NCBI GenBank assembly: GCA_012744375.1
Contig: JAAYCD010000038.1
Span: 1-37,000, forward strand
Direction of reading: 5' to 3'
Source: Erysipelotrichaceae bacterium
GTDB lineage: Bacteria; Bacillota_I; Bacilli_A; RFN20; CAG-826
DNA length: 37,000 nt
The translations under genes were made by a program, and so were the position numbers. Within the stretch, counting starts at the first letter, position 1, and every line of letters starts with the position of its first letter. Positions 1 through 10,210 of this stretch are shown here, piece after piece. The notes beneath the pieces were generated by a model that saw only the letters and a list, made by a program, of their open reading frames with translations, had not been told where the DNA came from and did no database searches.

Positions 1-53
1 GCAAAACTATAGTCAATCTATCTCTGATTAGTGCTTAAATCAGTGAATATTTT

Positions 54-80
54 AAAACTTTATCTATGATATAGTTTTTT
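54..80 (+). terminator. Candidate AT-rich intrinsic terminator of the gene upstream of the window
   Basis: AAAACTTTATC-TAT-GATATAGTTTT (11-bp stem with one mismatch) followed by TT, ending just upstream of fmt. Confidence 0.4.
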
Positions 81-85
81 CGTCG

Positions 86-114
86 TGGACTTTAAGAAAA
101 AAATACTTGATAAT
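86..114 (+). promoter_or_regulatory. Candidate leaderless promoter of fmt
   Basis: TGGACT (86-91), 17-nt spacer, GATAAT (109-114), then 7 nt to ATG at 122; no Shine-Dalgarno. Confidence 0.45.
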
Positions 115-121
115 TGTAGGT

Positions 122-1060
122 ATGAAACAAAAAAGCATCAATCTTTTATTTATGGGCACCCCAGCAATGAGTGCTTATGTCTTCGAAGCCATGATATTGG
201 CTGGTTATCATTTTGTTGGTTTAATTTGTCAACCCGACCGTCCGGTTGGCCGAAAAGGTTCAATCGAAAAAGCTCCGACAAAAGTTGTGGCAGAAAAGTA
301 TAACATCCCTGTTTTTCAACCATTAAAAATTCGCGATGACTATAGCTTTATGAACGGATTAAATGTTGACTTAGTCATTACTTTTGCATATGGACAAATC
401 GTACCGCAAGGATTTTTAGATATTCCACCTTTGGGCTGTTTGAATTTACATGGTTCTTTGCTTCCAAAATATCGTGGGGCTTCACCAATACAAACTGTTT
501 TATTTAATCACGAGCAATTAACAGGCGTCACTTTGATGGAAATGGTCAAAGCGATGGATGCTGGAAAAGTGTACGGCAAAAAAGAAATTATTATCGATGA
601 AGAAGATAACACCTCGTCTTTAATGGTCAAAATGCAAGAAGCCGCCAAAGATTTGGTGCTTGAGCTTTTACCTAAATATATTGCTGGCGAATTAATTGGT
701 GTTGAACAAGACGTTAACGAGGTAACTTTTTGCACAATGATAAAACCAGAACATGAAAAAATAAATTTAGACAATTCGATCGACCAAATCTGGGGTTTGA
801 TTAGAGGTTTAAGCGATGAGCCAGGCGCTTATTTAATGCTCAATGAACAAAAAGTGAAAATTTTTAAGGCGAAAATTTTAAATAGAAGTGTGACTCACGA
901 AGTGGGAACGATTGTCCAAGCCGACAAACGCGGCTTAATTTTACAATTAAAAGATGGACAGCTTGCCGTCTTACAATTACAAAAAGAAGGCAAGAAAAAG
1001 TTGGATTATCTTTCCTTCATTAATGGCAATCCAAATTTAGTGGGTCAAAAGTTCGTATAG
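122..1060 (+). CDS. fmt: Methionyl-tRNA formyltransferase
   Basis: ORF with HGSLLPKYRGASPIQ formyltransferase signature and MGTPAMSAYVFEAM N-terminus; ATG at 122 preferred over TTG at 107. Confidence 0.95.
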   Translation: MKQKSINLLFMGTPAMSAYVFEAMILAGYHFVGLICQPDRPVGRKGSIEKAPTKVVAEKYNIPVFQPLKIRDDYSFMNGLNVDLVITFAYGQIVPQGFLDIPPLGCLNLHGSLLPKYRGASPIQTVLFNHEQLTGVTLMEMVKAMDAGKVYGKKEIIIDEEDNTSSLMVKMQEAAKDLVLELLPKYIAGELIGVEQDVNEVTFCTMIKPEHEKINLDNSIDQIWGLIRGLSDEPGAYLMLNEQKVKIFKAKILNRSVTHEVGTIVQADKRGLILQLKDGQLAVLQLQKEGKKKLDYLSFINGNPNLVGQKFV

Positions 1061-3397
1061 ATGGATAACTATTTACGCTTAAGTGTCCATCAACTAGTGG
1101 ATTTTTTGCTTAGAAGTGGCGATATTGATAATCGCGTATTTAATCGTTCTTCAATGAGTGAGGGTAGTCGTTTGCATGGTGTATATCAAGCTAAACAAGG
1201 CAGCAATTACTTATCTGAAGTATTTTTATCGACCCACATTTATATCGATGAAATGGACATCTTACTTGAAGGTAGAGCGGATGGTATTATTCATCGCGGT
1301 GGCCGAGAATATGTCATTGATGAAATTAAAACTACTGTTGAGGATTTAAAATTATTCCATTCGCAAAATCTTGAGTGGCATTTAGGCCAAGCCAAGTGTT
1401 ATGCCTATATGTTTGCTAAAGCAAATAATTTGGAATATATCGGTGTTAAACTTACATATATTCGCCAAGGAAAAGAAAAAGAGCAGTTTATCGACACGTA
1501 TACTTTCGATTTCTTATCCCTAGAACAAGACATCCACGACTTGATTAACGACTTTTTACAGTTTTATCGCATTGTCATGCGTAAAAATGAGCAAAGAAAT
1601 GAATCGATAAAAAAACTTGTTTTTCCTTTTAAGAACTATCGCGCTGGCCAAAGAGAACTTGTCAAATATGCTTATGCAATTACCAAAAAAAGAGGCAGAC
1701 TTTTTGTCGAAGCTCCGACAGGAATTGGTAAAACAATTTCTACTCTTTTCCCATTTATCAAAGCAATTAATGATGACCATGAAACAAAAATCTTCTATTT
1801 AACCGCGAAAAATAGTGGTAAAGAAGCTGCGCATCAAGCACTCAAAATTATGAAAGCGCAAGGGCTAATGCTCGGCAATATTATCATTACCGCGAAAGAT
1901 AAGATTTGCTTTTGCAAAGGTAAAGCATGTAATCCCGATGAATGTCCTTACGCTATAAAATATTACGATAAAATTCAAAACGTTTTGCGTTATGCACTAC
2001 TTAGTTTTGATGATTTTGACTTTAATACGATTACACAAATAGCTGATGATCATCAAGTTTGTCCTTTTGAATTTGAATTAGATTTATCACTTTTTATGGA
2101 TGTGATTATTTGTGATTATAATTACCTATTTGACCCTATTTCATATATGAAGCGATATTTTGACGAAAATGCTTCAATGCATTTAGCGTTGGTCGATGAA
2201 ACCCACAACCTTGTTGATCGCAGTCGCGATATGTATTCAGCTTCATTAACATATTCCTCGTTTTTACAGGCAAGAAAATCAATTCGTCATAGCAAATTGC
2301 ACAAACTCAAGTTGGCGATGAGTAAGATGCGCAAAATGTTCGATGAGTATTTAGAAACTTCAGAATTGGGCAACCATTTAATAAGTGTATTTTATCCAAA
2401 TACATATAAAACTATTTCTTCTTTTATTACGACACTACAAGATGTAAACAAAAATGAGAATAAAGAGATGACTCCTGAACTATTAGACTTTTATCTTTCT
2501 GTTAATCGCTTTGCGAAAATGCTCGAATTATTTAACGAATCCTATTTATGTTATTACGAAATCGAAAAGCAAGATGTCCGACTTAACTTAGTGTGTTTAG
2601 ATGCATCCTACTTTTTAGCAAATTCATTAAAAAAACTTAAGGCAAGTGTATTATTTTCCGCAACGCTATCCCCAATTAGCTATTTCGTTGATACATTAGG
2701 TGGTAGTCAAGAAGATGCACAGCTTTTGCTTCCTTCCCCTTTTCCGACTGACAACTTGAAAATTATCGTCGCGCCTAATGTATCAATTCGCTATAAAAAA
2801 CGCGAAGCATCTTATCAAAAAGTTGCGGATTATATCAAACATTTTGTTTCGCAAAAAATCGGTAATTACCTCGTTTTTTTGCCGAGCTATGAATACTTAA
2901 CAAATCTAATGCCGTTTGTTGATATGCCCGAATGTATTATTCATCAGCAAGCTAAAGACATGGATGATCAAAGCAAAGAAGTGTTTTTAACTAACTTCAA
3001 GCCAAATCCAACCGAAACGGTAGTGGGTTTTGTCATTGTTGGTGGAGTTTTTAGTGAAGGTATTGATTTGGTGGATGACCGGCTCATCGGTGCAGTAATT
3101 GTTGGTATTGGTATGCCTAAAATAAATTTCATCAGCGATCAGATTTCTGCATATTTTGATAAAAAAGGACAATCTGGATATGAGTATGCTTATTTAAATC
3201 CCGGGATGAACCGTATCATGCAAGCACTTGGCAGAGTAATTAGAAGCGAAACCGACAAAGGAGCAGTTTTACTTATTGATGAAAGATATTTAAATAACGA
3301 GTTTCGCGACTTGTTCAAAGTGGAGTGGCGTGACTATGAAGTAGCATTTACACCACATGAAGTAACGACTATTTTGCAAGACTTCTTTAATAAATAA
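1061..3397 (+). CDS. Rad3/DinG-type (XPD-like, SF2) DNA helicase with N-terminal PD-(D/E)XK nuclease-like domain
   Basis: Walker A APTGIGKT, DETH box, Cys cluster CFCKGKACNPDEC, QALGRVIRS motif VI; N-terminal GRADGI...YVIDEIKTT...GQAKCYAY. Confidence 0.85.
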   Translation: MDNYLRLSVHQLVDFLLRSGDIDNRVFNRSSMSEGSRLHGVYQAKQGSNYLSEVFLSTHIYIDEMDILLEGRADGIIHRGGREYVIDEIKTTVEDLKLFHSQNLEWHLGQAKCYAYMFAKANNLEYIGVKLTYIRQGKEKEQFIDTYTFDFLSLEQDIHDLINDFLQFYRIVMRKNEQRNESIKKLVFPFKNYRAGQRELVKYAYAITKKRGRLFVEAPTGIGKTISTLFPFIKAINDDHETKIFYLTAKNSGKEAAHQALKIMKAQGLMLGNIIITAKDKICFCKGKACNPDECPYAIKYYDKIQNVLRYALLSFDDFDFNTITQIADDHQVCPFEFELDLSLFMDVIICDYNYLFDPISYMKRYFDENASMHLALVDETHNLVDRSRDMYSASLTYSSFLQARKSIRHSKLHKLKLAMSKMRKMFDEYLETSELGNHLISVFYPNTYKTISSFITTLQDVNKNENKEMTPELLDFYLSVNRFAKMLELFNESYLCYYEIEKQDVRLNLVCLDASYFLANSLKKLKASVLFSATLSPISYFVDTLGGSQEDAQLLLPSPFPTDNLKIIVAPNVSIRYKKREASYQKVADYIKHFVSQKIGNYLVFLPSYEYLTNLMPFVDMPECIIHQQAKDMDDQSKEVFLTNFKPNPTETVVGFVIVGGVFSEGIDLVDDRLIGAVIVGIGMPKINFISDQISAYFDKKGQSGYEYAYLNPGMNRIMQALGRVIRSETDKGAVLLIDERYLNNEFRDLFKVEWRDYEVAFTPHEVTTILQDFFNK

Positions 3398-3405
3398 GTC
3401 TTTAA

Positions 3406-3414
3406 TGTTAAAAT
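3406..3414 (+). promoter_or_regulatory. Candidate extended -10 (TGtTAAAAT), leaderless
   Basis: TGTTAAAAT ends 7 nt before ATG at 3422; no Shine-Dalgarno. Confidence 0.4.
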
Positions 3415-3421
3415 ACAAAAC

Positions 3422-3958
3422 ATGAAAAAGAAACTTGATTTTCTCACAAAAGCAAAGCTTATTTATAGCGGTGAATTACTTATTTTTGCCATCGCTTTTT
3501 TAATAATTGCGATATTAGAGTTTACCCAAGTAATCAAAATCAATGAAACTCATCATACATTTTTTAACTGGCTGACACTATTTGGTGGCACATGGCTTAT
3601 CGCGGATTTCTTATGGGCACTTTTTTCTAAAAAAAGGCAAAAGAAAGTTGCCATGCTCGATAAGGTATTACATTTGCCTTTAGGTATTTACCTAGTAAGT
3701 TTCGATTTATTTTGTCTAATTACCCAACCCACCAATCAACTTATCTATCAATACGGCATTCCTATCGCAATTGGTTTTATTTCCATTTGTTATGGTTTCG
3801 AAGCCATTTATCATTTTTTCAAACCGATTCCTGTGGTTTTGGAAATGGCTGAAGAAGAAGAGAAAGAAGCGTTAAAAAAATTAGAAGAACAACAAACCGA
3901 AGAAATAATAGTTGAAGAAAAAGGAAAAGATGCTGAGCAAGATGTCAAAAACGATTAA
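3422..3958 (+). CDS. Membrane protein of unknown function with acidic C-terminal tail
   Basis: 178-aa ORF, several hydrophobic segments, Glu-rich C-terminus. Confidence 0.7.
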   Translation: MKKKLDFLTKAKLIYSGELLIFAIAFLIIAILEFTQVIKINETHHTFFNWLTLFGGTWLIADFLWALFSKKRQKKVAMLDKVLHLPLGIYLVSFDLFCLITQPTNQLIYQYGIPIAIGFISICYGFEAIYHFFKPIPVVLEMAEEEEKEALKKLEEQQTEEIIVEEKGKDAEQDVKND

Positions 3959-4334
3959 GTTTAATTTAGTGGTCGCATTAATATTCACAGTTACAACTTT
4001 ATTTGCTTTGTTTTTTACTATTGCCTTTATTGTCAATTCATTACTACAAATCCATATTTATGATTTAAATCAATCTACGGTAGTGTTTGATAACTTTTTA
4101 TACTATGCTTCTTTTTTAAGTTTAATCTTAACTTGTTGTTTTGCAGGGGCGATTATTCCCTTTGATATTCTTTTACTTAAAAAGCATCATATTAATACTT
4201 GGTATACGAAAACACTATTAGTGTTTGCTGGTGTGGTCATTGCGGTAACTTTATTACTTGCGTTTTCACTCCCCGCCATATATACTTTCCATCAAAATGT
4301 CGCATTTTTAATTAAATTAATAATTGTGATGTGA
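3930..4334 (+). CDS. Small hydrophobic membrane protein of unknown function
   Basis: Overlaps the 3' end of the preceding ORF; multiple TM-like segments; ATG at 3930 preceded by AAGGAAAAG; ends with TGA. Confidence 0.65.
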   Translation: MLSKMSKTIKFNLVVALIFTVTTLFALFFTIAFIVNSLLQIHIYDLNQSTVVFDNFLYYASFLSLILTCCFAGAIIPFDILLLKKHHINTWYTKTLLVFAGVVIAVTLLLAFSLPAIYTFHQNVAFLIKLIIVM

Positions 4335-4340
4335 TATAAC
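4332..4340 (+). promoter_or_regulatory. Candidate extended -10 (TGaTATAAC) of lepA
   Basis: TGATATAAC ending 10 nt before ATG at 4351; no Shine-Dalgarno in between. Confidence 0.4.
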
Positions 4341-4350
4341 TTTAATTTGT

Positions 4351-6168
4351 ATGAAAATTGCTCAAGATAAAATTAGAAACTTCTCCATCATTGCTCACAT
4401 TGACCACGGTAAAAGCACATTAGCAGATCGCATCTTAGAAACTTCTGGCGCTATTGAGATGCGTGAGATGAAAAATCAAGTGCTTGATTCGTTGGATCTC
4501 GAAAGAGAAAGAGGCATTACCATCAAGCTCAATGCCGTGACTTTTACATATAAAGCTGATGATGGGCAAAATTATTTTTTTAACCTTATCGATACTCCTG
4601 GACATGTCGACTTCACCTATGAAGTATCGCGTTCTTTGGCTGCGTGTGAGGGCGCTTTACTTGTCGTTGACGCTACGCAGGGTGTGGAAGCTCAAACTTT
4701 AGCTAATGCTTATTTAGCTGTTGATAATGATTTAGAAATTTTACCTGTTATAAACAAAGTTGATTTACCTTCCGCTAATGTTGAACTAGCCAAAGAAGAA
4801 ATCCAAAAGAAAATTGGCATTCCGTGCGATAAGGCTGTAGAGGTCAGTGCTAAAACTGGCTACCATATCCATGAATTATTAGAAGCCATTGTTCAAACCG
4901 TTCCACCGCCAAGTGGAAATTCTGATAAACCATTAAAAGCCTTGATTTTTGATAGTTTTTATGACCAATATCGCGGAGTCGTCGTCTTGGTCAGAATTAA
5001 AGAAGGTACGATTAAAGTCGGCGATAAGATTCGCTTGATGCAAGCGGGCAAAGAATATCAAGTGCTTGAACTAGGCATTAGGACTCCTAAAGAAGTTAAA
5101 GTAGATGAACTAGGTGCTGGTCAAGTCGGTTATATAGCTGCTCAAATCAAAGATATAAAAGACGTAAGACCTGGTGATACTGTCACATTATGTAATAACC
5201 CAGCCAAAGAAGCTCTTCCAGGCTATCGCATTATGAATCCAATGGTTTATTGTGGCTTATATCCAGTTGATAGCGATGATTACCTAGACTTAAAAGAAGC
5301 GTTAGAAAAATTATCCCTAAACGATTCTTCCTTACAATACATTGCAGAAACTAGCCAAGCTTTGGGCTTTGGTTTTAGATGTGGATTCTTAGGCTTATTA
5401 CATATGGATGTGGTGCAAGAGCGATTGGAAAGAGAATATAATCTTGATTTAATTCTCACCGCACCAAGTGTTATTTATCATGTTTTTCTAACTGATAAAA
5501 CTATGCTTCATTTAGATAACCCAAGTAAACTTCCAGATAGCAGTAAAATATCTTATATTGAAGAGCCATACATCAAAGCTAACATCATGACTCCAAAGGA
5601 ATATATCGGTCCTATTATGGAGTTGTGTAGAGAAAGACGTGGTGTATATGTCAGTCTTGATTACTTCGACGATACTAGAATGATTTTAACCTATGAACTA
5701 CCACTTGCTGAAATAGTTTATAACTTCTTTGATCGCTTAAAAAGTTGCACTAAAGGGTATGCATCGTTTGACTATGATTTCTCCGATTATAAGCGTGGTG
5801 ATTTAGTAAAATTAGACGTTTTACTCAATGGTCAAGTGGTTGATGCTTTGAGCAGCATTATATATCGTCCAGATGGTTATCACCGAGGTTTAAACATTAT
5901 TAGACGGATTAAAACCGTCATTCCTCGTCAGCAATTCGAGATACCAATTCAAGCGGCAATTGGTGGAAAAGTAATTGCTAGATGTGATGTAAAAGCGATG
6001 CGAAAAGACGTCCTTTCGAAGTGTTATGGTGGTGATATTTCCCGTAAAAAGAAGCTGCTAGAAAAGCAAAAAGAAGGCAAAAAACGGATGAAGAAAATCG
6101 GGTCAGTTGAAGTACCACAAGAAGCATTTATGTCAATTCTATCTATTGATGATGTTGATGACAATTAG
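4351..6168 (+). CDS. lepA: Elongation factor 4 (LepA GTPase)
   Basis: [31 protein letters not shown] motifs and LepA-type C-terminus. Confidence 0.97.
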   Translation: MKIAQDKIRNFSIIAHIDHGKSTLADRILETSGAIEMREMKNQVLDSLDLERERGITIKLNAVTFTYKADDGQNYFFNLIDTPGHVDFTYEVSRSLAACEGALLVVDATQGVEAQTLANAYLAVDNDLEILPVINKVDLPSANVELAKEEIQKKIGIPCDKAVEVSAKTGYHIHELLEAIVQTVPPPSGNSDKPLKALIFDSFYDQYRGVVVLVRIKEGTIKVGDKIRLMQAGKEYQVLELGIRTPKEVKVDELGAGQVGYIAAQIKDIKDVRPGDTVTLCNNPAKEALPGYRIMNPMVYCGLYPVDSDDYLDLKEALEKLSLNDSSLQYIAETSQALGFGFRCGFLGLLHMDVVQERLEREYNLDLILTAPSVIYHVFLTDKTMLHLDNPSKLPDSSKISYIEEPYIKANIMTPKEYIGPIMELCRERRGVYVSLDYFDDTRMILTYELPLAEIVYNFFDRLKSCTKGYASFDYDFSDYKRGDLVKLDVLLNGQVVDALSSIIYRPDGYHRGLNIIRRIKTVIPRQQFEIPIQAAIGGKVIARCDVKAMRKDVLSKCYGGDISRKKKLLEKQKEGKKRMKKIGSVEVPQEAFMSILSIDDVDDN

Positions 6169-6251
6169 TGTATTATTAGTAGTTATTTAGAATTAATTAT
6201 TTAAATAAAAAAATATGTATTGTATGATGAAACTATAAAGAAGGTATTTTT

Positions 6252-7727
6252 ATGGCAGGCACTGATTTAGCAATGCGTTTTACTGAAGATAAATATGCCA
6301 GTAAAAACGAAGTCGCCCACGAACTAAAAATTACATCTGTCGATACATTTTGGAGCAACATTTTAGCGTATCGCTCTCATTTTTATCATTACTTGTCACT
6401 TAAGACCATTGAAAAAAACATGCTCGTTTTTTGCGGTTGCTCCGCGATAAACAATCTCGTTAATGGTGTCGAACTAAAACTCATTAAAGTTAACCGTGAT
6501 TTCGGCTTAATCAATCCTTCAAGTAAGCAATTTAAAAATATTGATTTTGCATTAAAAAAACAAATCATCAGCGCGATTAATAATCACGAAGAACTTGCAG
6601 TTGGCGAAGAATATTTAGAAAGCATTCTTAGAGGTGAAGTTATCAATTCGATTCCCACGAACATGGTACTCGTCAATTACATGAAGGCGTTAAACTACAT
6701 TAAACGTAGCTATGTCAATAAAATAGACGACAACTTCCTCGCCGAACTATACGCAAAACTATTAGGAACTGAAGAGCTCACCACTTATTACCGACTCTTT
6801 GAAGATAAAAATCCAGAAAATCGTGTTTTAATTGATCGCATTTATACTTCCGCCCCTGCTAGTCTCATTGAACCAATGATGGGCAACATGTTTAATTTTA
6901 TTGCGACGTCAACTTTATCTCCATCGCTTAAAGCCATGGTTGTTTATTTTTACATTAACTATGTTAAACCATTTGATCGTTATTCTGATGAAATTGCTGT
7001 TTTAATGGCTAAAGCGGTTTTGGCTCACGAAGCTTTTGGTGAAGTGATTGTCGATTTCCCTTTTGAGAAATTGCTGTTATTGGCAAAAGAAGAAATAGCG
7101 AGAGTTTATGTCGAAGTGCAAAAAACAACCGATGTTACCTATTTTATAGATTATATCTATAAACATTTGGTCCAACTTTGTGACGACTTATTAAATGATA
7201 TCGCCGCGAGTAAGGTCGCAGAATTAAAACAAGACTTTTATCAATTTGATGAACAACAACTAGCACCAGTTGGAGAAGCTAACAAAGTAGAATCGATTTC
7301 TTTGTTTGAAGAAGATAAGGTTGCTACTCCTACTAACGATAGTAAAACACCAATTGGTAAAACTTTAGCAGGCGACTTTGATGAAGATGAAAAACTAGAA
7401 ATTCCAAAGAAAAAGACTGTCAAAGTGCAATATGTGCAAGAAGAACTCGCTATATCTTATATCCCAGTGGCCTTAGACGAAAAGCAAGCTGTATTATTAG
7501 AACAAGACTTATTAGAAAGAGATCCACGTCTTAAAAAAGGCGAGGCCAAATTTTATGCTCGCCACTGTACAAAAAACAAAAAATATACGATTGCCCAATA
7601 TAAGAAAAGTTTGCGCTGTGCTTATGAAACAGCTCGGACCGCTATGGACCATTTAGCAGAACTTCTTTACTATCGCAAAGAAAAGATTAAAAATAAATAC
7701 GTTTACATTCCAGTAGAAAGAGATTAA
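6252..7727 (+). CDS. Fic-domain-like protein with degenerate catalytic motif and C-terminal winged-helix-like region
   Basis: SPSLKAMVVYFYINYVKPFDRYSDEIAVLMAKAVLA aligns by eye with the Fic core ...HPLIRAALAHYxFxxIHPFxDGNGRxxRLL; C-terminal YTIAQYKKSLRCAYETARTAMDHLAELLYYRK resembles wHTH. Confidence 0.65.
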   Translation: MAGTDLAMRFTEDKYASKNEVAHELKITSVDTFWSNILAYRSHFYHYLSLKTIEKNMLVFCGCSAINNLVNGVELKLIKVNRDFGLINPSSKQFKNIDFALKKQIISAINNHEELAVGEEYLESILRGEVINSIPTNMVLVNYMKALNYIKRSYVNKIDDNFLAELYAKLLGTEELTTYYRLFEDKNPENRVLIDRIYTSAPASLIEPMMGNMFNFIATSTLSPSLKAMVVYFYINYVKPFDRYSDEIAVLMAKAVLAHEAFGEVIVDFPFEKLLLLAKEEIARVYVEVQKTTDVTYFIDYIYKHLVQLCDDLLNDIAASKVAELKQDFYQFDEQQLAPVGEANKVESISLFEEDKVATPTNDSKTPIGKTLAGDFDEDEKLEIPKKKTVKVQYVQEELAISYIPVALDEKQAVLLEQDLLERDPRLKKGEAKFYARHCTKNKKYTIAQYKKSLRCAYETARTAMDHLAELLYYRKEKIKNKYVYIPVERD

Positions 7728-7739
7728 GGGAGAAAATAC

Positions 7740-7952
7740 ATGCCACCTATCCTAATATTAGTAGTTATCCTCGCGGTTGCCGCCATCATCGCTTTAGCCG
7801 CCTTTGTTATTTATCGCATTTTAAGACCGCGTTTAAAAGAAGAAAAACCCTCGGAAGAGCAAATCGTTCAAGAAGAGATTAATAGAGTGCTCCAAGATAT
7901 CGAAGACGAAGAAACCAAAAAAGAAATCATTAACTATAAACAAGATGACTGA
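7740..7952 (+). CDS. Small single-TM protein with charged cytoplasmic tail
   Basis: AGGGAGAAA Shine-Dalgarno, one N-terminal TM, acidic/basic tail; TGA stop overlaps hemW start. Confidence 0.6.
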   Translation: MPPILILVVILAVAAIIALAAFVIYRILRPRLKEEKPSEEQIVQEEINRVLQDIEDEETKKEIINYKQDD

Positions 7953-9039
7953 AAAAGTTAAAGCTTTGTACATTCATATTCCCTTTTGTGAAAAAATTTG
8001 CGATTACTGCGACTTTCCTAAGTTGCAGTATTTTCGTAATTTCGCCATTTCTTATTTAGTAGTTTTGAAAAATGAACTCGAGCAATATACTCCGCATGAC
8101 TTAGAAACTATTTATGTTGGTGGTGGAACTCCGACCGCTTTAGAAGCTGATTTATTCAAACAGTTGCTCGATATTATTAAACCCTATTCTTTAGGAATCA
8201 AAGAGTATACTTTCGAGGCAAATCCAGAGTCGTTAACTGACGACAAGATTGTTTTGTTAAGAGAATATGGTGTGAACCGTATTTCTTTAGGCGTCCAGTC
8301 AACAAATGATAATTTATTAAAAAAGATTAATCGCGCGCATAGATTTAGCGAAGTACAAAAAGTCGTAGCCAGTTTAAAAAATCATGGTTTTAATAATATC
8401 AATGTTGATTTGATTTTGGGTTTACCAAACGCCACAAAGAAACTTTTAAGTCAAGATTTAGAAAATGTATTAGCGTTAGGAATTCAACATATTTCTTGTT
8501 ATTCTTTGATGCTACACCCACACACTGTTTTATTTAATCAAGGTTTTCGCGAATTATCGCCAGACCAAAGTCGAGAATACTATGATCTCGTCGAACAAGC
8601 ACTGCTCAAACACGGTTTTATCCATTATGAAGTGTCAAACTATAGTTTGCCTGGCTTTGCAGCTAAACACAATTTTGCGTATTGGCGAAATGAACAGTAT
8701 TACGGCGTAGGTTTAGGTGCGGCTGGATATTTAGGTAATGTCCGTTACAAAAACACTCTTAACTTGGAAAAATATTTAAAAGGAATGTATATCGCTGAGA
8801 AAGAACAACTGAGTATCCATGATTGCTTTGTTTATCAAGTAATGCTTAATTTAAGAACTGTAGAAGGTTTATCTTTAAAATACATCAAACAACAATTTGC
8901 GATAGATTTATATAAGGAAAAAAAGAAGATTATTGATGAATTTATCGCTAACGGATATTTGATGTTGGTTAACGAAAATTTGATTCCAACCTATCAAGGT
9001 ATGATGATTTTGGATACGATTATTTTGCAGTTAATTTAA
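7945..9039 (+). CDS. hemW: Radical SAM heme chaperone HemW-like (oxygen-independent coproporphyrinogen III oxidase-like)
   Basis: YIHIPFCEKICDYCDF CxxxCxxC motif, GGGTPTAL, EANPESLT, RISLGVQS. Confidence 0.92.
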   Translation: MTEKVKALYIHIPFCEKICDYCDFPKLQYFRNFAISYLVVLKNELEQYTPHDLETIYVGGGTPTALEADLFKQLLDIIKPYSLGIKEYTFEANPESLTDDKIVLLREYGVNRISLGVQSTNDNLLKKINRAHRFSEVQKVVASLKNHGFNNINVDLILGLPNATKKLLSQDLENVLALGIQHISCYSLMLHPHTVLFNQGFRELSPDQSREYYDLVEQALLKHGFIHYEVSNYSLPGFAAKHNFAYWRNEQYYGVGLGAAGYLGNVRYKNTLNLEKYLKGMYIAEKEQLSIHDCFVYQVMLNLRTVEGLSLKYIKQQFAIDLYKEKKKIIDEFIANGYLMLVNENLIPTYQGMMILDTIILQLI

Positions 9040-9098
9040 TAAAACTATCAAAATTTAGTCCACTTTATATATAACATCGAAATTTTAGCACATATTAC

Positions 9099-9126
9099 TT
9101 GACTCTGCTAATTTATTATTTACAAT
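9099..9126 (+). promoter_or_regulatory. Promoter of the hrcA-grpE-dnaK(-dnaJ) operon
   Basis: TTGACT (9099-9104), 16-nt spacer, TACAAT (9121-9126), immediately upstream of CIRCE. Confidence 0.75.
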
Positions 9127-9130
9127 GTAA

Positions 9131-9157
9131 TTAGCACTAAAACTATTGGAGTGCTAA
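9131..9157 (+). promoter_or_regulatory. CIRCE operator (HrcA binding site)
   Basis: TTAGCACTA-N9-GAGTGCTAA versus consensus TTAGCACTC-N9-GAGTGCTAA (one mismatch). Confidence 0.95.
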
Positions 9158-9171
9158 AAGGAGATGTTTTC

Positions 9172-10210
9172 ATGGCTTTATCGCGTAGCAATACCATCCT
9201 AAAATACATCGTGGAATATTTCATTAAGAAAGCACAACCAGTGGGTAGTCAAACACTCATTGACGAATATAAACTTCCTTATTCTCCAGCGACCATAAGA
9301 AATGAAATGTTGGCCTTAGAAAAAAATGGCTACATTGAAAAAACGCACTCATCAAGTGGTCGAGTGCCAAGTTCCAAAGGTTATCGCTATTACTGTGAAA
9401 ACTTACGTGACGGCACAGTTAAAGAAGAACTAAAAAATAGTATTCAAACGATTCTAGATCAAAAGATTAAGTCGGTTGAAGAAGTCATCAAAGCGAGTTG
9501 TGAGATATTATCTCACATGACTAACTTAGTAACTGTCGTAATGGGTCCAGATGAACATGAGGAAAGATTGGCCTCAATTCAAATGGTGCAAATTTCGCAA
9601 AACTCGATTACCGCGGTTTTTGTCACTGATAAGGGTTATGTCGAAAACAAAACTTTCATCGTTCCAGATAACATTTCAGCGAAAGATATTATTTCTTGTG
9701 TTTCGCTACTTAACGAACGTTTAACTGGAACTCCGATTGTCGAACTAGTTGAGAAAACCGAAGCATTAAAACCAATTCTTAATGATTATATTGTCGATCA
9801 TGATTTAGTGTATCAAGCACTGCTTGAAACTTTCATGCGCTTTGCTTCTGACCGCCTAAGTTTATATGGCCGTGATGAATTATTCACCCACGAAGAATAT
9901 AAAAATGACGTAGAGAAATTAGAACAAGTGTTCAAATTACTTAATAATCAGGCGTTATTAAAAGAAGTGAAAAAAGAAATCAAAGAAGATGAAAGTGGTA
10001 AATTGATTCGAATTGGTGATATCGGTGAAAATCCCGACGTCTCAATGGTCACCGCGAAAATTAAACTCGGCGAAGACGAAGAAAGTGCTATTGCTTTGCT
10101 TGGTCCAACACGTATTGATTACGATCAAGCCTTATCTGCGCTTGATTATATCGCACAGACATTATCCGAATATTTTAACAACATCAAAAAAGGAGGAGGA
10201 GGGCAAGGAG

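Noticed and set aside
24-43. CTGATT-N8-AATCAG inverted repeat near the window start
   Set aside because: Only 6-bp AT-rich arms; cannot be separated from chance without the upstream sequence
85-303. Track ORF overlapping fmt in another frame
   Set aside because: Shadow ORF within fmt; no recognisable protein features
9151-9171. GTG at 9151 as hrcA start
   Set aside because: It lies inside the CIRCE right arm; ATG at 9172 has a good Shine-Dalgarno (AAAAGGAG)
10013-10210. N-terminal extension of GrpE from the track ORF
   Set aside because: Overlaps hrcA in another frame; ATG at 10211 has a strong purine-rich Shine-Dalgarno
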